A stretch of DNA of 42,690 nucleotides. It comes from a virus. The position numbers and the translations under genes are program-made. Positions within the stretch are counted from its first letter, which is position 1. The number at the start of each line of letters is the position of its first letter. Shown one piece after another: positions 16,501 through 24,164 of the stretch. Under the pieces are notes generated by a model. It did no database searches, was not told where the DNA came from, and worked only from the letters and a program-made list of their open reading frames with translations. The DNA lies in the IMG/VR virus record IMGVR_UViG_3300042519_001001, positions 1 through 42,690 of that record; one strand, 5' to 3'.

Positions 16501-19500
16501 CAAGCATGGAATAACCGTAAGCACCCTTGGAGTAGCGGTAAGTAGTGTCGTTTTCGAGACGCGTAGATGCGTCATAGTGGGCCGCGAAGATGGCATCTCG
16601 CTCCGCTTCACTAATGCGACCGGCCTGGAAGTCCTCACCGGCCTTCAGGACGTCGTCAAAGGTCTTGGCTTCAGCCCGTTCGTTCTCGGCTCGACGCAGC
16701 ACGTCTGAGTCGAACTTCTTACGCCATTCAAGGTATGGCATTTCGCCGATACCCTTGACGTTGATGGTGATGTTTTCTGGACCAACAACGGCAGCAAGAG
16801 CCTTGGACGAATTGCTGAGGTCAGACACATCCTCCAGGCGATACTTGATGCGGGTCATTCCCTGTGCTTCCGCCTCGTTGTTGATGCGGTGCACGAACTC
16901 AGACACCAGGCCCTTGAGCATGCCCTGGTTTCGCATGCCAGGATGGGTGTCGAAACGCTCGATGTAGACTTCTGGCTCTCCGTTCTTTGTGGTCTGGATT
17001 TGCCCGATGATTTCCGTAGCGACGCGACGGCCAGCCTCACCTCGGAATAGGTTGGACATTCCGGTGTAATCCGGACGTCCGGTCTGGGTCGGCGGGACAG
17101 GGATGTCCTTGTCAGAACGAAGCAGCAGATGGACCGTGTTCATCCGGGTGGGCACGCCAGGGTTGTTGCCCCTGACGGCACCGTTGAGAGACTCGTTCTC
17201 GCTCAGGACCTCAAGAGTGAGATTGTCACCGCGAGAGGAGGTCTGTCTGAGAGTGTCTGAAAGTCCCCGAGAAAGAGGTGCTTGAACGGCGGTCTGACCA
17301 CCACCAAGGCGTGCGTCGGGATTGTCGAGTTCCCGGAAACGGCCTACATCCCTGGCGGCCTGATTTGTCTCGGCTGCTGGAATAGCTGCCCGAGATTGAG
17401 AGCTTCCTGGGAGTCTGGGGCTTGAACGCCCATACCCTGCGGTAAGGGGGACCTGCTCGGCATTTGACTGGGGAAGGACGGGGCGGACAGGGGTAGAGAG
17501 CTGCCTGTCTCCGGTGAGGGCGAGAGGGGTTGCGACGACCCGGCTTCCGGTCGGGTCGAGGGGTTGCCCTGTCTGAGGATGGAATTGAGTTCCTCGCTTC
17601 CCTCCGTGACCTGAGTAGAGTTTCGTCTGCTCGTTCCGTTCCCGGGTGGCTGCATCAATAGCTCGACGTAGTCTTGGGCTGATGCCTGCGTCGGTTCCCA
17701 GGCCAAGAACCTGGCCGTACCGGCCCCCGAAGGTGCCTGGCTTGAACTCGGAGTCCCAGCCTTGTTGTTGTTCGTATTTGCCTTCATAAGCGATTAGTCG
17801 GACGGTAGCGTTGTGGCCGCTGTCGCGGCCGATGGTCCTTTCCCAGGCCAGGCGAGACGCCTCTGCCAGGGCCATCTTATTGGGTACCTTGCCACCAAAG
17901 TCAAACATTCGGATGCCGCCCTCGTGGCTCATCGGTCCTACGGAGCCAACGGCGTCAATGCCGTAGTCTGCCTTCAGTATCTTTTCGACCTCCTTGGAGA
18001 AGGCGATGACTTCAGGCCTGTTAAGCTTGCGACCGGCGTCAACCTGGATGGCCGTGCCCATCTCATTCGGACCCTTGTAGCCAGGATACTGCCCATTAAC
18101 GTCCGGCTGGAGGTCGTGTCTGATGACAGACCATCCCACTCCTTTTTGGCCGTGAGCTGCAGACAGCGAGGTCGCGAACTGTCCGACTCGACGCATCGCG
18201 TCTGTCATGTCAGAGCCTGGCTGAAGCGTGAAACGGAAGGCAGAAGCACCGTTGTTTTGCAGAACGCCGCCTTCGCTCCAGAAGCCTGTATCGACAGACT
18301 CCGTAGGCTTTGGCAGACCAAGTTCGGCAGCGGCGGTATCAATCAAATTACGGCCTGCCGGGCCGCTGAACAGGGATGAATGGACTTCAGGCAGACGGGC
18401 GGTAGGAACATCCATGGTCCCATCGGCGTTACGCTGGGACTCGATGTTCGTCACGCCCTCGGCGGGGAGATTAGGACGGGCAGCGGTAGCGTCGGGAGCC
18501 ATGGTCGCCGTACCGCGAGGGCCGGTCAGGGCGTCAGCAGGCAGGGTTCCAGGCCGTGCCATCGGCTGGTTCGTGTCTGGGTTGATGCCGTTATTGATGA
18601 GTTCCTGGCGACGGCGTGCTTCAGCCGCGATGTCGACAGGGCTCGTGCCCCTCTGGCCGCCCTTTGCGGGGTCAATGCGACGACCACCTGCACGACCACC
18701 GGAGGTAGACGCAAGGAGTTCGTCAGGATGGTAGTAATGACCGGTTTCCTGGAAAAGCTTGAGGCGTTCCTCCTGCATACGCTGCAGGTAGTCGCCAAGC
18801 TCAATGTCGTCTTTGGCTTTCTGTTCGGCCGTAAAGCCTTGCTTTTCAAGTTCAGCAAGAACGCGAGCACGCTCGGCTTCGTCTGCGGAAGAACGCTGGA
18901 TGCGTTCAGCCGCTTCTTTTGCGGTGAGCTCCTCGCCTTCTTTCATCAACTTGGCGGCGGCGGGGCTAAGTTCAACCGGCTTTCCTTCAGGCTTGGCAAG
19001 GTTACGGAGGTCAAGTCGTGAGCCGGAGGTCAAATCGCCTTCTTGCGGCTCATAGACCTTCTCTCCGCTTGCCGTGGTGATTGTCTTCTGCGGAAGGCCC
19101 TGAACTCCTGCGTAATTCCTGCCATAAACAATGGGACTAATCGGAACACCACCGGTGCCGTACGTCAGAGCCCTAAACCCGTCGCCAAAGGTGGCACGCA
19201 TGTCAGCCTCCCGGACAACGTCCGGTGTCTGAGCAAAGTTCCTATCAATCGCAGACATGTTGCTGTCGACGACTTGCTGCAGACCGGCATCTACGCCAAC
19301 CCTGTGCATGCCGCCATGGGTTAGCTGGGGGATGTTGCCAAGGGTGTGCTTGCCAATCTGAGCGGTGAACAGACCTGACGCAATAAGGTCAGGAAGCGAT
19401 GAAGTGAGGTTCGCGTAGTCCCCTTGACGAACCTGCTCAACAACGTTCTTTCCGGCATCAATAGTCGCACCGCCCATGTGTCCGAAGAACATGCCTTGTG

Positions 19501-20815
19501 CTGCCGTGTCTGCGGCAAGCCATTTCCTGGCCGTATTGACGGCAGCAGCCGTCTGCGGAGAGGCCGCACCTGTCTGCATCATGGCTTGCGGGATTGCAGC
19601 CTTGGCTGCCTGCAGTTTCATTCCGACGCCCTGAACCGCACGTCCGGTTCCGCTGTGCATGAACTCAGGGATAGAGTAGATTACGTTGGCAACACCCGTG
19701 CCAACGTTGTAGGCACCCTTGAGTCCAGTCGCGAGGCCAGAGTCGCTTGGTGCGATGTATTGAGGCTGGAAAAGATGCTGCTGAGGGGTGGCGTTTCCCT
19801 GTCCGACGAGCGGGAGCCCATTTCCTGGGAGTCGCTGCTCGAGGCCAATCACGCCTGCGGTACGATTTCCGATGGTGTCATACTTTCCCTCTCCACCCGG
19901 AATGGGAAGGTTATGGATGATGTCCTTGATGTTGCCATACGGGTTCTGCATGGCGAACATTCCGCCAATCAGTCCGTCCCTTTTGAACGCTTCCTCGGTA
20001 ACGGTGTCACTACGCATCCACGGCTTGTATTCAAGCGGTGCACGCAATTCTCCAGGCTGGTGGTATCCAACAGTTTCACCCTTAGTATTGGTGATAGGAG
20101 TGAAGTTCGGGTAAAAAACGTCATCCCACGAGCCACCATGCGGAAGTGCTCCGGTGCTGTGGAAAGAACGAAGCTGGTGCTCAGACCATCCGGGAGGAGA
20201 CGGAAGCGTCTTGTTTTCAATCGTTCCCGACTTTTCTCCGAACAGGAGTGCAGCACCATCGTAAATCTTGTCCTTAACCGCACCAGCGGCCATCCGGACT
20301 TCCCCTGCGGCCTTACCAAGCAAACCGGGCTCAGGCATCGGCCCCCTTAGTTCCGTGTTCGCGGGACCGGTGGGGCGGATTTGGGACAGACGATTGGCTG
20401 CAACATTTGGGTCAGCCTTCGGGGTAACGATAGACTGAGGTTCAGCCTGACCTTCTACCTGTGCGTCAAGATGGTATGTGTATTCCTGACCCTTCGGGTC
20501 TGAGAAAGAGAAGCTCTTAACAGACGGGAACCCATCTTCGCCGATGTCCACATAGACATCCGTGATTACATTAAGTCCACCACCTGGGCTCTGAAAGCGT
20601 CCGCCGCTGCGAAGTCCGTCAGGGAAGGCGGAGTTTTTGAAGTTTGAAAGATGCTGGTTAGCTACGGCACGAGTCTCGTCATAAGACGGGTTCCAGGTGC
20701 CAGAGCGAACGCCCTTTGCTCCTTCTTGGCTGCTCGGGTCGCCGACAATAGTAACAGGTGTCAGACCGCGTTGCTCGAGTGCTTTGCGTAGGTCAAAGTT
20801 GTCCTTCTTAGCCAT
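10586..20815 (-). CDS. Giant polyvalent internal virion/ejection protein, 3409 aa
   Basis: A single uninterrupted frame takes up about a quarter of the window. Visible parts are: a Gly/Ala-rich hydrophobic region near residues 365-490; a GNAT-like segment with MRNQG at 1294-1298 inside a beta-alpha unit; long charged helical stretches (about 1400-2000); a zincin domain with HEIVH at 2144-2148 and a downstream NEFISHA with E2261 as probable third ligand; and a helical C-terminus with a conserved NHPLGSVIFNLQSYLYAF segment near 3180 and a hydrophobic stretch near 3225-3245. Multi-domain giants of this kind are the polyvalent proteins of podoviruses, thought to be carried in the capsid and ejected with DNA to aid entry and counter host defences. 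The downstream HNH-like gene overlaps its stop. Individual domain functions are inferred. Confidence 0.85.
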   Translation of the reverse strand: MAKKDNFDLRKALEQRGLTPVTIVGDPSSQEGAKGVRSGTWNPSYDETRAVANQHLSNFKNSAFPDGLRSGGRFQSPGGGLNVITDVYVDIGEDGFPSVKSFSFSDPKGQEYTYHLDAQVEGQAEPQSIVTPKADPNVAANRLSQIRPTGPANTELRGPMPEPGLLGKAAGEVRMAAGAVKDKIYDGAALLFGEKSGTIENKTLPSPPGWSEHQLRSFHSTGALPHGGSWDDVFYPNFTPITNTKGETVGYHQPGELRAPLEYKPWMRSDTVTEEAFKRDGLIGGMFAMQNPYGNIKDIIHNLPIPGGEGKYDTIGNRTAGVIGLEQRLPGNGLPLVGQGNATPQQHLFQPQYIAPSDSGLATGLKGAYNVGTGVANVIYSIPEFMHSGTGRAVQGVGMKLQAAKAAIPQAMMQTGAASPQTAAAVNTARKWLAADTAAQGMFFGHMGGATIDAGKNVVEQVRQGDYANLTSSLPDLIASGLFTAQIGKHTLGNIPQLTHGGMHRVGVDAGLQQVVDSNMSAIDRNFAQTPDVVREADMRATFGDGFRALTYGTGGVPISPIVYGRNYAGVQGLPQKTITTASGEKVYEPQEGDLTSGSRLDLRNLAKPEGKPVELSPAAAKLMKEGEELTAKEAAERIQRSSADEAERARVLAELEKQGFTAEQKAKDDIELGDYLQRMQEERLKLFQETGHYYHPDELLASTSGGRAGGRRIDPAKGGQRGTSPVDIAAEARRRQELINNGINPDTNQPMARPGTLPADALTGPRGTATMAPDATAARPNLPAEGVTNIESQRNADGTMDVPTARLPEVHSSLFSGPAGRNLIDTAAAELGLPKPTESVDTGFWSEGGVLQNNGASAFRFTLQPGSDMTDAMRRVGQFATSLSAAHGQKGVGWSVIRHDLQPDVNGQYPGYKGPNEMGTAIQVDAGRKLNRPEVIAFSKEVEKILKADYGIDAVGSVGPMSHEGGIRMFDFGGKVPNKMALAEASRLAWERTIGRDSGHNATVRLIAYEGKYEQQQGWDSEFKPGTFGGRYGQVLGLGTDAGISPRLRRAIDAATRERNEQTKLYSGHGGKRGTQFHPQTGQPLDPTGSRVVATPLALTGDRQLSTPVRPVLPQSNAEQVPLTAGYGRSSPRLPGSSQSRAAIPAAETNQAARDVGRFRELDNPDARLGGGQTAVQAPLSRGLSDTLRQTSSRGDNLTLEVLSENESLNGAVRGNNPGVPTRMNTVHLLLRSDKDIPVPPTQTGRPDYTGMSNLFRGEAGRRVATEIIGQIQTTKNGEPEVYIERFDTHPGMRNQGMLKGLVSEFVHRINNEAEAQGMTRIKYRLEDVSDLSNSSKALAAVVGPENITINVKGIGEMPYLEWRKKFDSDVLRRAENERAEAKTFDDVLKAGEDFQAGRISEAERDAIFAAHYDASTRLENDTTYRYSKGAYGYSMLGNRSLQGDSLENQIADHYQRIEEAKGKLERGEGNPNRIRAELDMLGDDLQDLLRQQDRQAGLSTFDAKPAEAPAETSNVPRWEQPMPAHLRPGTPAYNREIMERHHAKMDSMKMSGNEARLLPPRAEVELMGLRRLMRDVSDGKVSTGEATEAIQRSIEKLVDRTSVSKERGLAELRNIQGIDQQFLDMAARKFDEREARKNQASQPAPQGGTTGRDRVRDPLAKPQVWERRQERTGPEALTETGDPSRLTYDELVDLQTRLEKNKGSADPDLLRSVTEEMQNRHRQYGNEGERNTALGGFVPETTPKSQLNDMVRSLPDQIRSDRERLSELNKRDGRNRSPEAAQLATEIKVNEERLRAAKVELNARGRQQGNWERLDRSRIVQRERDKQTFDNPDNPGPRVKRDPVQALNWARGRFDRLTIDELMQARDALKEQGRPYWREVEKAINERRKAMPEMRREEGRTTDIVPENMTRSELEAEVDRLSMEVEANDARVSEMQAAGASASEIAAVRSEVDLQRGRLSEFEAEVANRDRIETTDFRRENEKQIGGHQQFTHEARGKRGRGMEVVSRTEGPRNASEQFWEEEARYYGLSAGARDVVNMTLKGQSKVKDILERIVKNSKSKDMQGIDPELGKLAEYLLKNQDKKSLEVVVGAWGKDSRQASGYMPGWRSEGPSIQGGTKYGGIKFNREQLSDPARALEIVMHEIVHSATADKVNRAIFGTIGIVTGPDSDVMGSSGTRYYDRLRAYVNNPGSDKAVRKLVQTYLKVLSEQKDNSKPFSMDKLDRLRNEDVSARDNVFGPGSDMDKLSRAGQYPIADLNEFISHAATNPDFKAYLKSIKMGETNAWSRFKQAVKDIMGIEGNTALDHAMESILEISSRDTSSFAKPDNEYYDHLHRLRTERFMRRGMSQADAEAASMSEIHPKGFDKFGIGKQTITRGIKDAEADIEELNNRTDRGRSMTREQVTEMNDLLDEHRTKHEDFDNKAGNSPDFQRAQADLKAELGREPTYDEVIQEMDFRESTTNPENYNYRQSERDRKLETRGKSEQELMDRLREEPGMDEKLPPREEVVDPELEAEIAREAATSMGLEKDTLEALGIITREERRSSGEFAPGSFERRDELYQGFVELGGDTDVRNSSEIPADVQRAFKERYGFEYKPEDVDTLGEPRLGNNDVKGLGNEYSMSSNKSFLREEAQASINVVKKGIEGLKRAKENITDKETFTQHGVDFATASFLRSSQAQLDVLADRRQSKVIREVSELLNSTLAGRTDKAAKIGFHTAVSRSQLQFKNELADALRPFESELKLKDVDGQKQFLEDLGRAMVQPGLPSDPKLAQAVTSLRGLYRKMHQYQIRAGIKLDNAGETYVPRMLDNEMVLKDRYGFLNAAQKAYETTGMDPIEAREAASEWYDAILRGDSGFSFDQKFVFDSSNLNGEPKHTRSRKFNKVAEGFMEKYYNRNILDATNSYIGRAVKNAEIARRFGAEFEVYQGLQKALISEGNRTALQEMNSLVANQLGTNQLKDYKGQGIINFLNAYSAIHFLPRATLSSIGEPLVTGLRTGNVVDSLSAMGNSLVYMKRKLLAEDPDYYHKLAQDVGVVVSELSGQAVSSSVDSRYWTDQTRSGSKYLTDQFFRKTGLHQWTEGTRIASVRAGTVFLRRLAEDINDNGRMKASSARYLNELGITDHASFAKFVKQLEKLDEAGKLALISRQNGKGPQMYRDALARFAEQVIMNPNAGTRPRWANHPLGSVIFNLQSYLYAFHENVTKRALRLAKTAVSKNELTAMDRMHMLGPAMMLPVLTGVQYLIGEGRDEAFKDPARVNEAKMSEGMKIARAMSRSNLFGRFDFMANAALSARYDKDPATVMLGPVLGTFSEGIKGGVDYLGPRNSKNTNTAERRFARLGYDLAVQPAANAAFALGPGKIMGGMGAIGIQATSHPATREYVVKGLAGKPAKPQKRNDEEDDNIIDELLK

Positions 20816-20852
20816 GTCTGAGAGATAGTGCTTCAGACACGTCTGTCGAGAC

Positions 20853-22214
20853 TTACTGCTGGATGCCGGTCACAGGAACAAGGACTACCTTACCGTCCTG
20901 CTGACGGGCTACGACAAAACGTGGAGACTCAGAGGTTCCGCTGTAGTAGTAGTCGCCTTCTTTTGCCGAAGCCATGTCTGAGGGGATGGGGGAAGCAAAA
21001 CGAGGACGAATGGCGACACCAGCAGACACGGCAGAAGCAAGGTCAGGCTGGGACACGATGACCGTGTCTGAAGGTACCGGAACGGTGCCAGAAATACGAT
21101 TGCTGTAGTCTCCGGTTTCCTTCGGTACAAAACCAGGGCTCATAGCAAAGTCTCCTCCAAAATGGGGGAAGTTCATGGTTTTGCCGCCAGACTGGTATTT
21201 GTCGGTTCCGCTAAATGGGTTCCAGGCAAAACCCCTGTCAAAGTCTCCAGTAGCCATTGTTCCTGCTTGGATTGCAGCCTTCAACTTGGGGTGCATCTCC
21301 ATCGCAAGGTTAAACGCCTCGAGGGGGAGGTAACCACGGCCTTGAAGTTCAGTAGCAAGGTTGATGATGGAATTAGCCTCAAGCGGGTTGAGGGACATGA
21401 CTCCTTCCCTCGGATTGCCCTGCTCGTCGATGCGTCCAAGTTGTCTGTCGAGCAGGAACGCGTAAGGACCGGAAGGGTACTTCAAGGCAGCGGTACCAAG
21501 TTGGGTGGTAGCCTGCCTTCGTCGTTCTTCCGTAATTCTCATCAAGTCAGCCACGCTGACAAGCTGACCACCTTTGACTTCCGGGGTGTTGTATGAAACC
21601 TCGATTTTACCGCCTTCGCCAACCCTCTTGTTGACGACCGTAGGCTTGTCGCCAGGCACGACTGGCTTGGCGAGCGTCTGAGTAGTCACGCCAGGAGCTG
21701 CCATCAGACGCCTTTCTGTGACTACCTTGCCGCTGGCATCCTTGCCTTGGACGGTGGTCCAGACATGAGGAACGCCATCAACCATGTGGACATCCGGGTC
21801 CTTGGCAGCGGCATTAGATGGTGCCAAGCCAGGTTGGCCAGAAAATCCATGAACCAGGTTGTCGTTCGGGTTGATACCCCACGCGGCAAGACCGGCAGAG
21901 CGAGCTTCAGGGGTCAATCCGGTGGCTGGCTTGCCGTTGGGGAACAGGGTTTCAGTTCCGAAAAACTCACGGGTAGCACCGGTTGCCTGCTGAGGGTTAA
22001 TCGTTTCATTAGCCAGAAGCATCGCCCGAATATGTGGCGGGGTTTTGGGGTCCCTGAGCATCTCGTTTCGGGCTGCGATGCGACCTGAAAGGATAGTGTT
22101 CTCGTTGTTCAACTTAGCCGTCTGACCAAGGTAGACCTGGCCCTTGGCCTGGGCTTCCGGGTCGACAGCGAAGCCTTCAAGGGCTGCGGTAAAAGGGTTC
22201 TTGGTAGGGGCCAT
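20853..22214 (-). CDS. Probable internal virion protein, 453 aa
   Basis: The 453-residue protein, not matched to a named family, contains helical charged segments (for example DLMRITEERRRQATTQLG) and Gly/Pro-rich stretches. It lies between the giant polyvalent protein and an Ala-rich coiled-coil protein, in the place where podoviruses encode internal core or ejection proteins. Two bases separate it from the upstream gene, which suggests coordinated late expression. The virion role rests on position alone. Confidence 0.65.
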   Translation of the reverse strand: MAPTKNPFTAALEGFAVDPEAQAKGQVYLGQTAKLNNENTILSGRIAARNEMLRDPKTPPHIRAMLLANETINPQQATGATREFFGTETLFPNGKPATGLTPEARSAGLAAWGINPNDNLVHGFSGQPGLAPSNAAAKDPDVHMVDGVPHVWTTVQGKDASGKVVTERRLMAAPGVTTQTLAKPVVPGDKPTVVNKRVGEGGKIEVSYNTPEVKGGQLVSVADLMRITEERRRQATTQLGTAALKYPSGPYAFLLDRQLGRIDEQGNPREGVMSLNPLEANSIINLATELQGRGYLPLEAFNLAMEMHPKLKAAIQAGTMATGDFDRGFAWNPFSGTDKYQSGGKTMNFPHFGGDFAMSPGFVPKETGDYSNRISGTVPVPSDTVIVSQPDLASAVSAGVAIRPRFASPIPSDMASAKEGDYYYSGTSESPRFVVARQQDGKVVLVPVTGIQQ

Positions 22215-22216
22215 GG

Positions 22217-23071
22217 TCAGGTAATTCGTCCGTTATTGTAGAGATTGTAAGCCTGCGGCCTGCGGTTATTCATGCCAAAGCCACCGGTAAATGCACTACC
22301 TTGAGCGAGAAGGTTTCCAACCTGACCAGCAGATGAACCAACAAGGGCGGTAGGCGTACCAGCGGCAGTCGCTGCAGCAGGCAGGCCAGCCTTTGCGGCT
22401 TCAGCGAGCCACGCTTTTTGAGCCTGGGCCAGGTTGGCCGCCTTTTCAGTTGCGGACATCCATGGAGTCGTGCCCTGTGCTGCGTATCCGCCAGACACTA
22501 CGGCAAGTGCATTTAGGATGTCTCCAATCTGAGACAGACCTTCTCCAGCACGGCTTGCCGTTTCGTTTTCGATGTTGGCAACCTGTCCGGAGCCACGCTT
22601 AAAGTTGCCGATTTTGCTGATGTTTTGAAGTCCTCGAGCGTTACTGATACCAAGGTTCAGGTTGGTGTCAGACAGGGAGCCCATCGAAGCCATGGCTTTA
22701 CCGGTGCTCTTGTTGACGGCATCGGCTTCCGCCGCCTTGGATGCCGTCTCAGCCTGAACGAGCCGGTTTTGACCTGACTCACCAAGCCTGCTGACCGCAT
22801 CCCCAACGGGGATTGCGTCAACTGCGGCGTTCATGGCCGTCAGACGCTTGTTCTTGTTGTCCTCGAGCTGGGTTTCCACGCTCATGCGGGTGTTGTTCTC
22901 AACACCCTCAGACAACAATGCTTCAGACTCCCTATTAAGACGCTCCTGGCGTTCAGCCTCAAGTTGCTGAACGGCCGTCATGGCCTTCGAGCTTTTCTGG
23001 GCTGCGGCGTATTTAGCGGCTGTACCGGCCGCCATGGCCGCGTACGTCAGATTGGTCATCAGTTCGCACAT
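22217..23071 (-). CDS. Ala-rich coiled-coil internal virion protein, 284 aa
   Basis: The 284-residue protein has an Ala-rich hydrophobic N-terminus (YAAMAAGTAAKYAAA) followed by a Glu/Arg/Gln-rich helical region (about 38-130) and Gly/Ala-rich tail segments. Small Ala-rich proteins with a hydrophobic N-terminus and long helices are typical of the internal core/ejection proteins of T7-like phages (gp14 position). The start at 23071 is one base after the upstream stop; an internal ATG at 23059 is possible. Assignment is by composition and synteny only. Confidence 0.65.
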   Translation of the reverse strand: MCELMTNLTYAAMAAGTAAKYAAAQKSSKAMTAVQQLEAERQERLNRESEALLSEGVENNTRMSVETQLEDNKNKRLTAMNAAVDAIPVGDAVSRLGESGQNRLVQAETASKAAEADAVNKSTGKAMASMGSLSDTNLNLGISNARGLQNISKIGNFKRGSGQVANIENETASRAGEGLSQIGDILNALAVVSGGYAAQGTTPWMSATEKAANLAQAQKAWLAEAAKAGLPAAATAAGTPTALVGSSAGQVGNLLAQGSAFTGGFGMNNRRPQAYNLYNNGRIT

Positions 23072-23072
23072 G

Positions 23073-23678
23073 TTACTTGTCTCCTACCATCCTGGATGAC
23101 TTGCCTGGGCTGGTGAAGGCAGACATACCGGGAGCCCAGGGCTGGTATGCTTCTACGTTGCGGGTAGACTTGATGATGCCACCCGTAGTCTCGAACAGAG
23201 AGCCAAGTCCTTCAAAAGCAGGGGAAGTGTTGAGCATGCCAACACGTTGGCGGGCCTGGTTGGCAGCAAGGGTGTCGTCGCCGCTTGCCATCGTCTGATT
23301 GATAAGGTCCGTGCGGTTTTGCTCGACCTGTTGACGGGCCTGGTTGGCGTATTCCTGACCCTTGTCTGCGATACGCATGGCCGCCATGTCGCGTTCTCGG
23401 TCTACGACAGACATCTGTCTGGCACGCTCAGACGAAGCCAGGTTACCAGACCGAGCGAGGTTGAATAGCAGGTCACGGTTGGCGTCCTTGTATTGGCGTT
23501 CTGCTTCCGGAGCTGAAAAGGCTTTGAAATCCTCGGCACGCTTCTGATAGAAACTGTCGTCGAACTGGGAGAAAGTCTGGTTAATCTTCTCCGTTCCAGA
23601 CTTGATGCGTGCCTGGCGTGCGTCCTCGTCAGCACGAGCACGGGCTGCGGCCCCGCCATCTCCGGATGAAAAGCACAT
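23073..23678 (-). CDS. Podovirus internal/minor virion protein with MCFS N-terminus, 201 aa
   Basis: The 201-residue protein starts MCFSSGDGGAAARARADED, then a segment with ARIKSGTEKINQTF and FDDSFYQKRAEDF. Proteins with an MC(F/G) start, an ARI..G...IN..F segment and an FDDxFY motif are widespread in podovirus late regions between tail and ejection genes and are usually annotated as minor structural or DNA-transfer proteins. Most of the sequence is predicted helical with Ala/Arg/Gln repeats. Context between the GNAT-like protein and the Ala-rich core protein fits. Confidence 0.7.
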   Translation of the reverse strand: MCFSSGDGGAAARARADEDARQARIKSGTEKINQTFSQFDDSFYQKRAEDFKAFSAPEAERQYKDANRDLLFNLARSGNLASSERARQMSVVDRERDMAAMRIADKGQEYANQARQQVEQNRTDLINQTMASGDDTLAANQARQRVGMLNTSPAFEGLGSLFETTGGIIKSTRNVEAYQPWAPGMSAFTSPGKSSRMVGDK

Positions 23679-23684
23679 TGGTTA

Positions 23685-24164
23685 CTAATCTGTCTGAAGG
23701 CCTGTCTGAGTAAAGGCGAAAAGGTAGAACGTCTCGCCATGCTTGCCGAGCATCCGGTTCTCACCCTCGAACTCAAAGCCAAGAAAGCGAAGCCAGCGGT
23801 GGGCATCAAGATGGCCCTCCATGGACCGACATTCGGCCCGCAGAAAACCGGTCGTCATGATAGCCGGAATGATGATACGCTTGATGTGTTTCCCGAGTTC
23901 TACGGCAATTTCGGTGAACCTATCGGTGCAAAACATGTAAACGTTCCAAAACGTAGGACTGATTGGAATGACGCCAAAAACAACAACGGGTTCGCCATCG
24001 TCTGTCTTGACGACGTAACTGATGCCACCCGTCAGACAGATGGACTCGGCAAGGTCGTGGGGCTCATCCGTGAACCTACCGGCGTAGATTTCACGCTTAT
24101 CCCACTCACGCATGTTCTCGGCAACATACAGAACGTCGGGGTAGTTCAGTTCAGTCAGCTTCAT
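23685..24164 (-). CDS. GNAT-fold virion-associated protein, 160 aa
   Basis: The 160-residue protein from ATG 24164 (MKLTELNYPDVL) has the layout of the small GNAT-like proteins found in podovirus late clusters (T7 gp13 position): an N-terminal helix, a beta sheet with PVVVFGVIPISPTFWNVYMF, then a HRWLRFLGFEFEGENRM segment like the closing strand of GNAT folds (GF-x-x-E). The acetyl-CoA-binding Q/RxxGxG/A loop is not evident, so it may be catalytically inactive and structural. It overlaps the upstream tail protein stop by 14 bases. Confidence 0.7.
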   Translation of the reverse strand: MKLTELNYPDVLYVAENMREWDKREIYAGRFTDEPHDLAESICLTGGISYVVKTDDGEPVVVFGVIPISPTFWNVYMFCTDRFTEIAVELGKHIKRIIIPAIMTTGFLRAECRSMEGHLDAHRWLRFLGFEFEGENRMLGKHGETFYLFAFTQTGLQTD

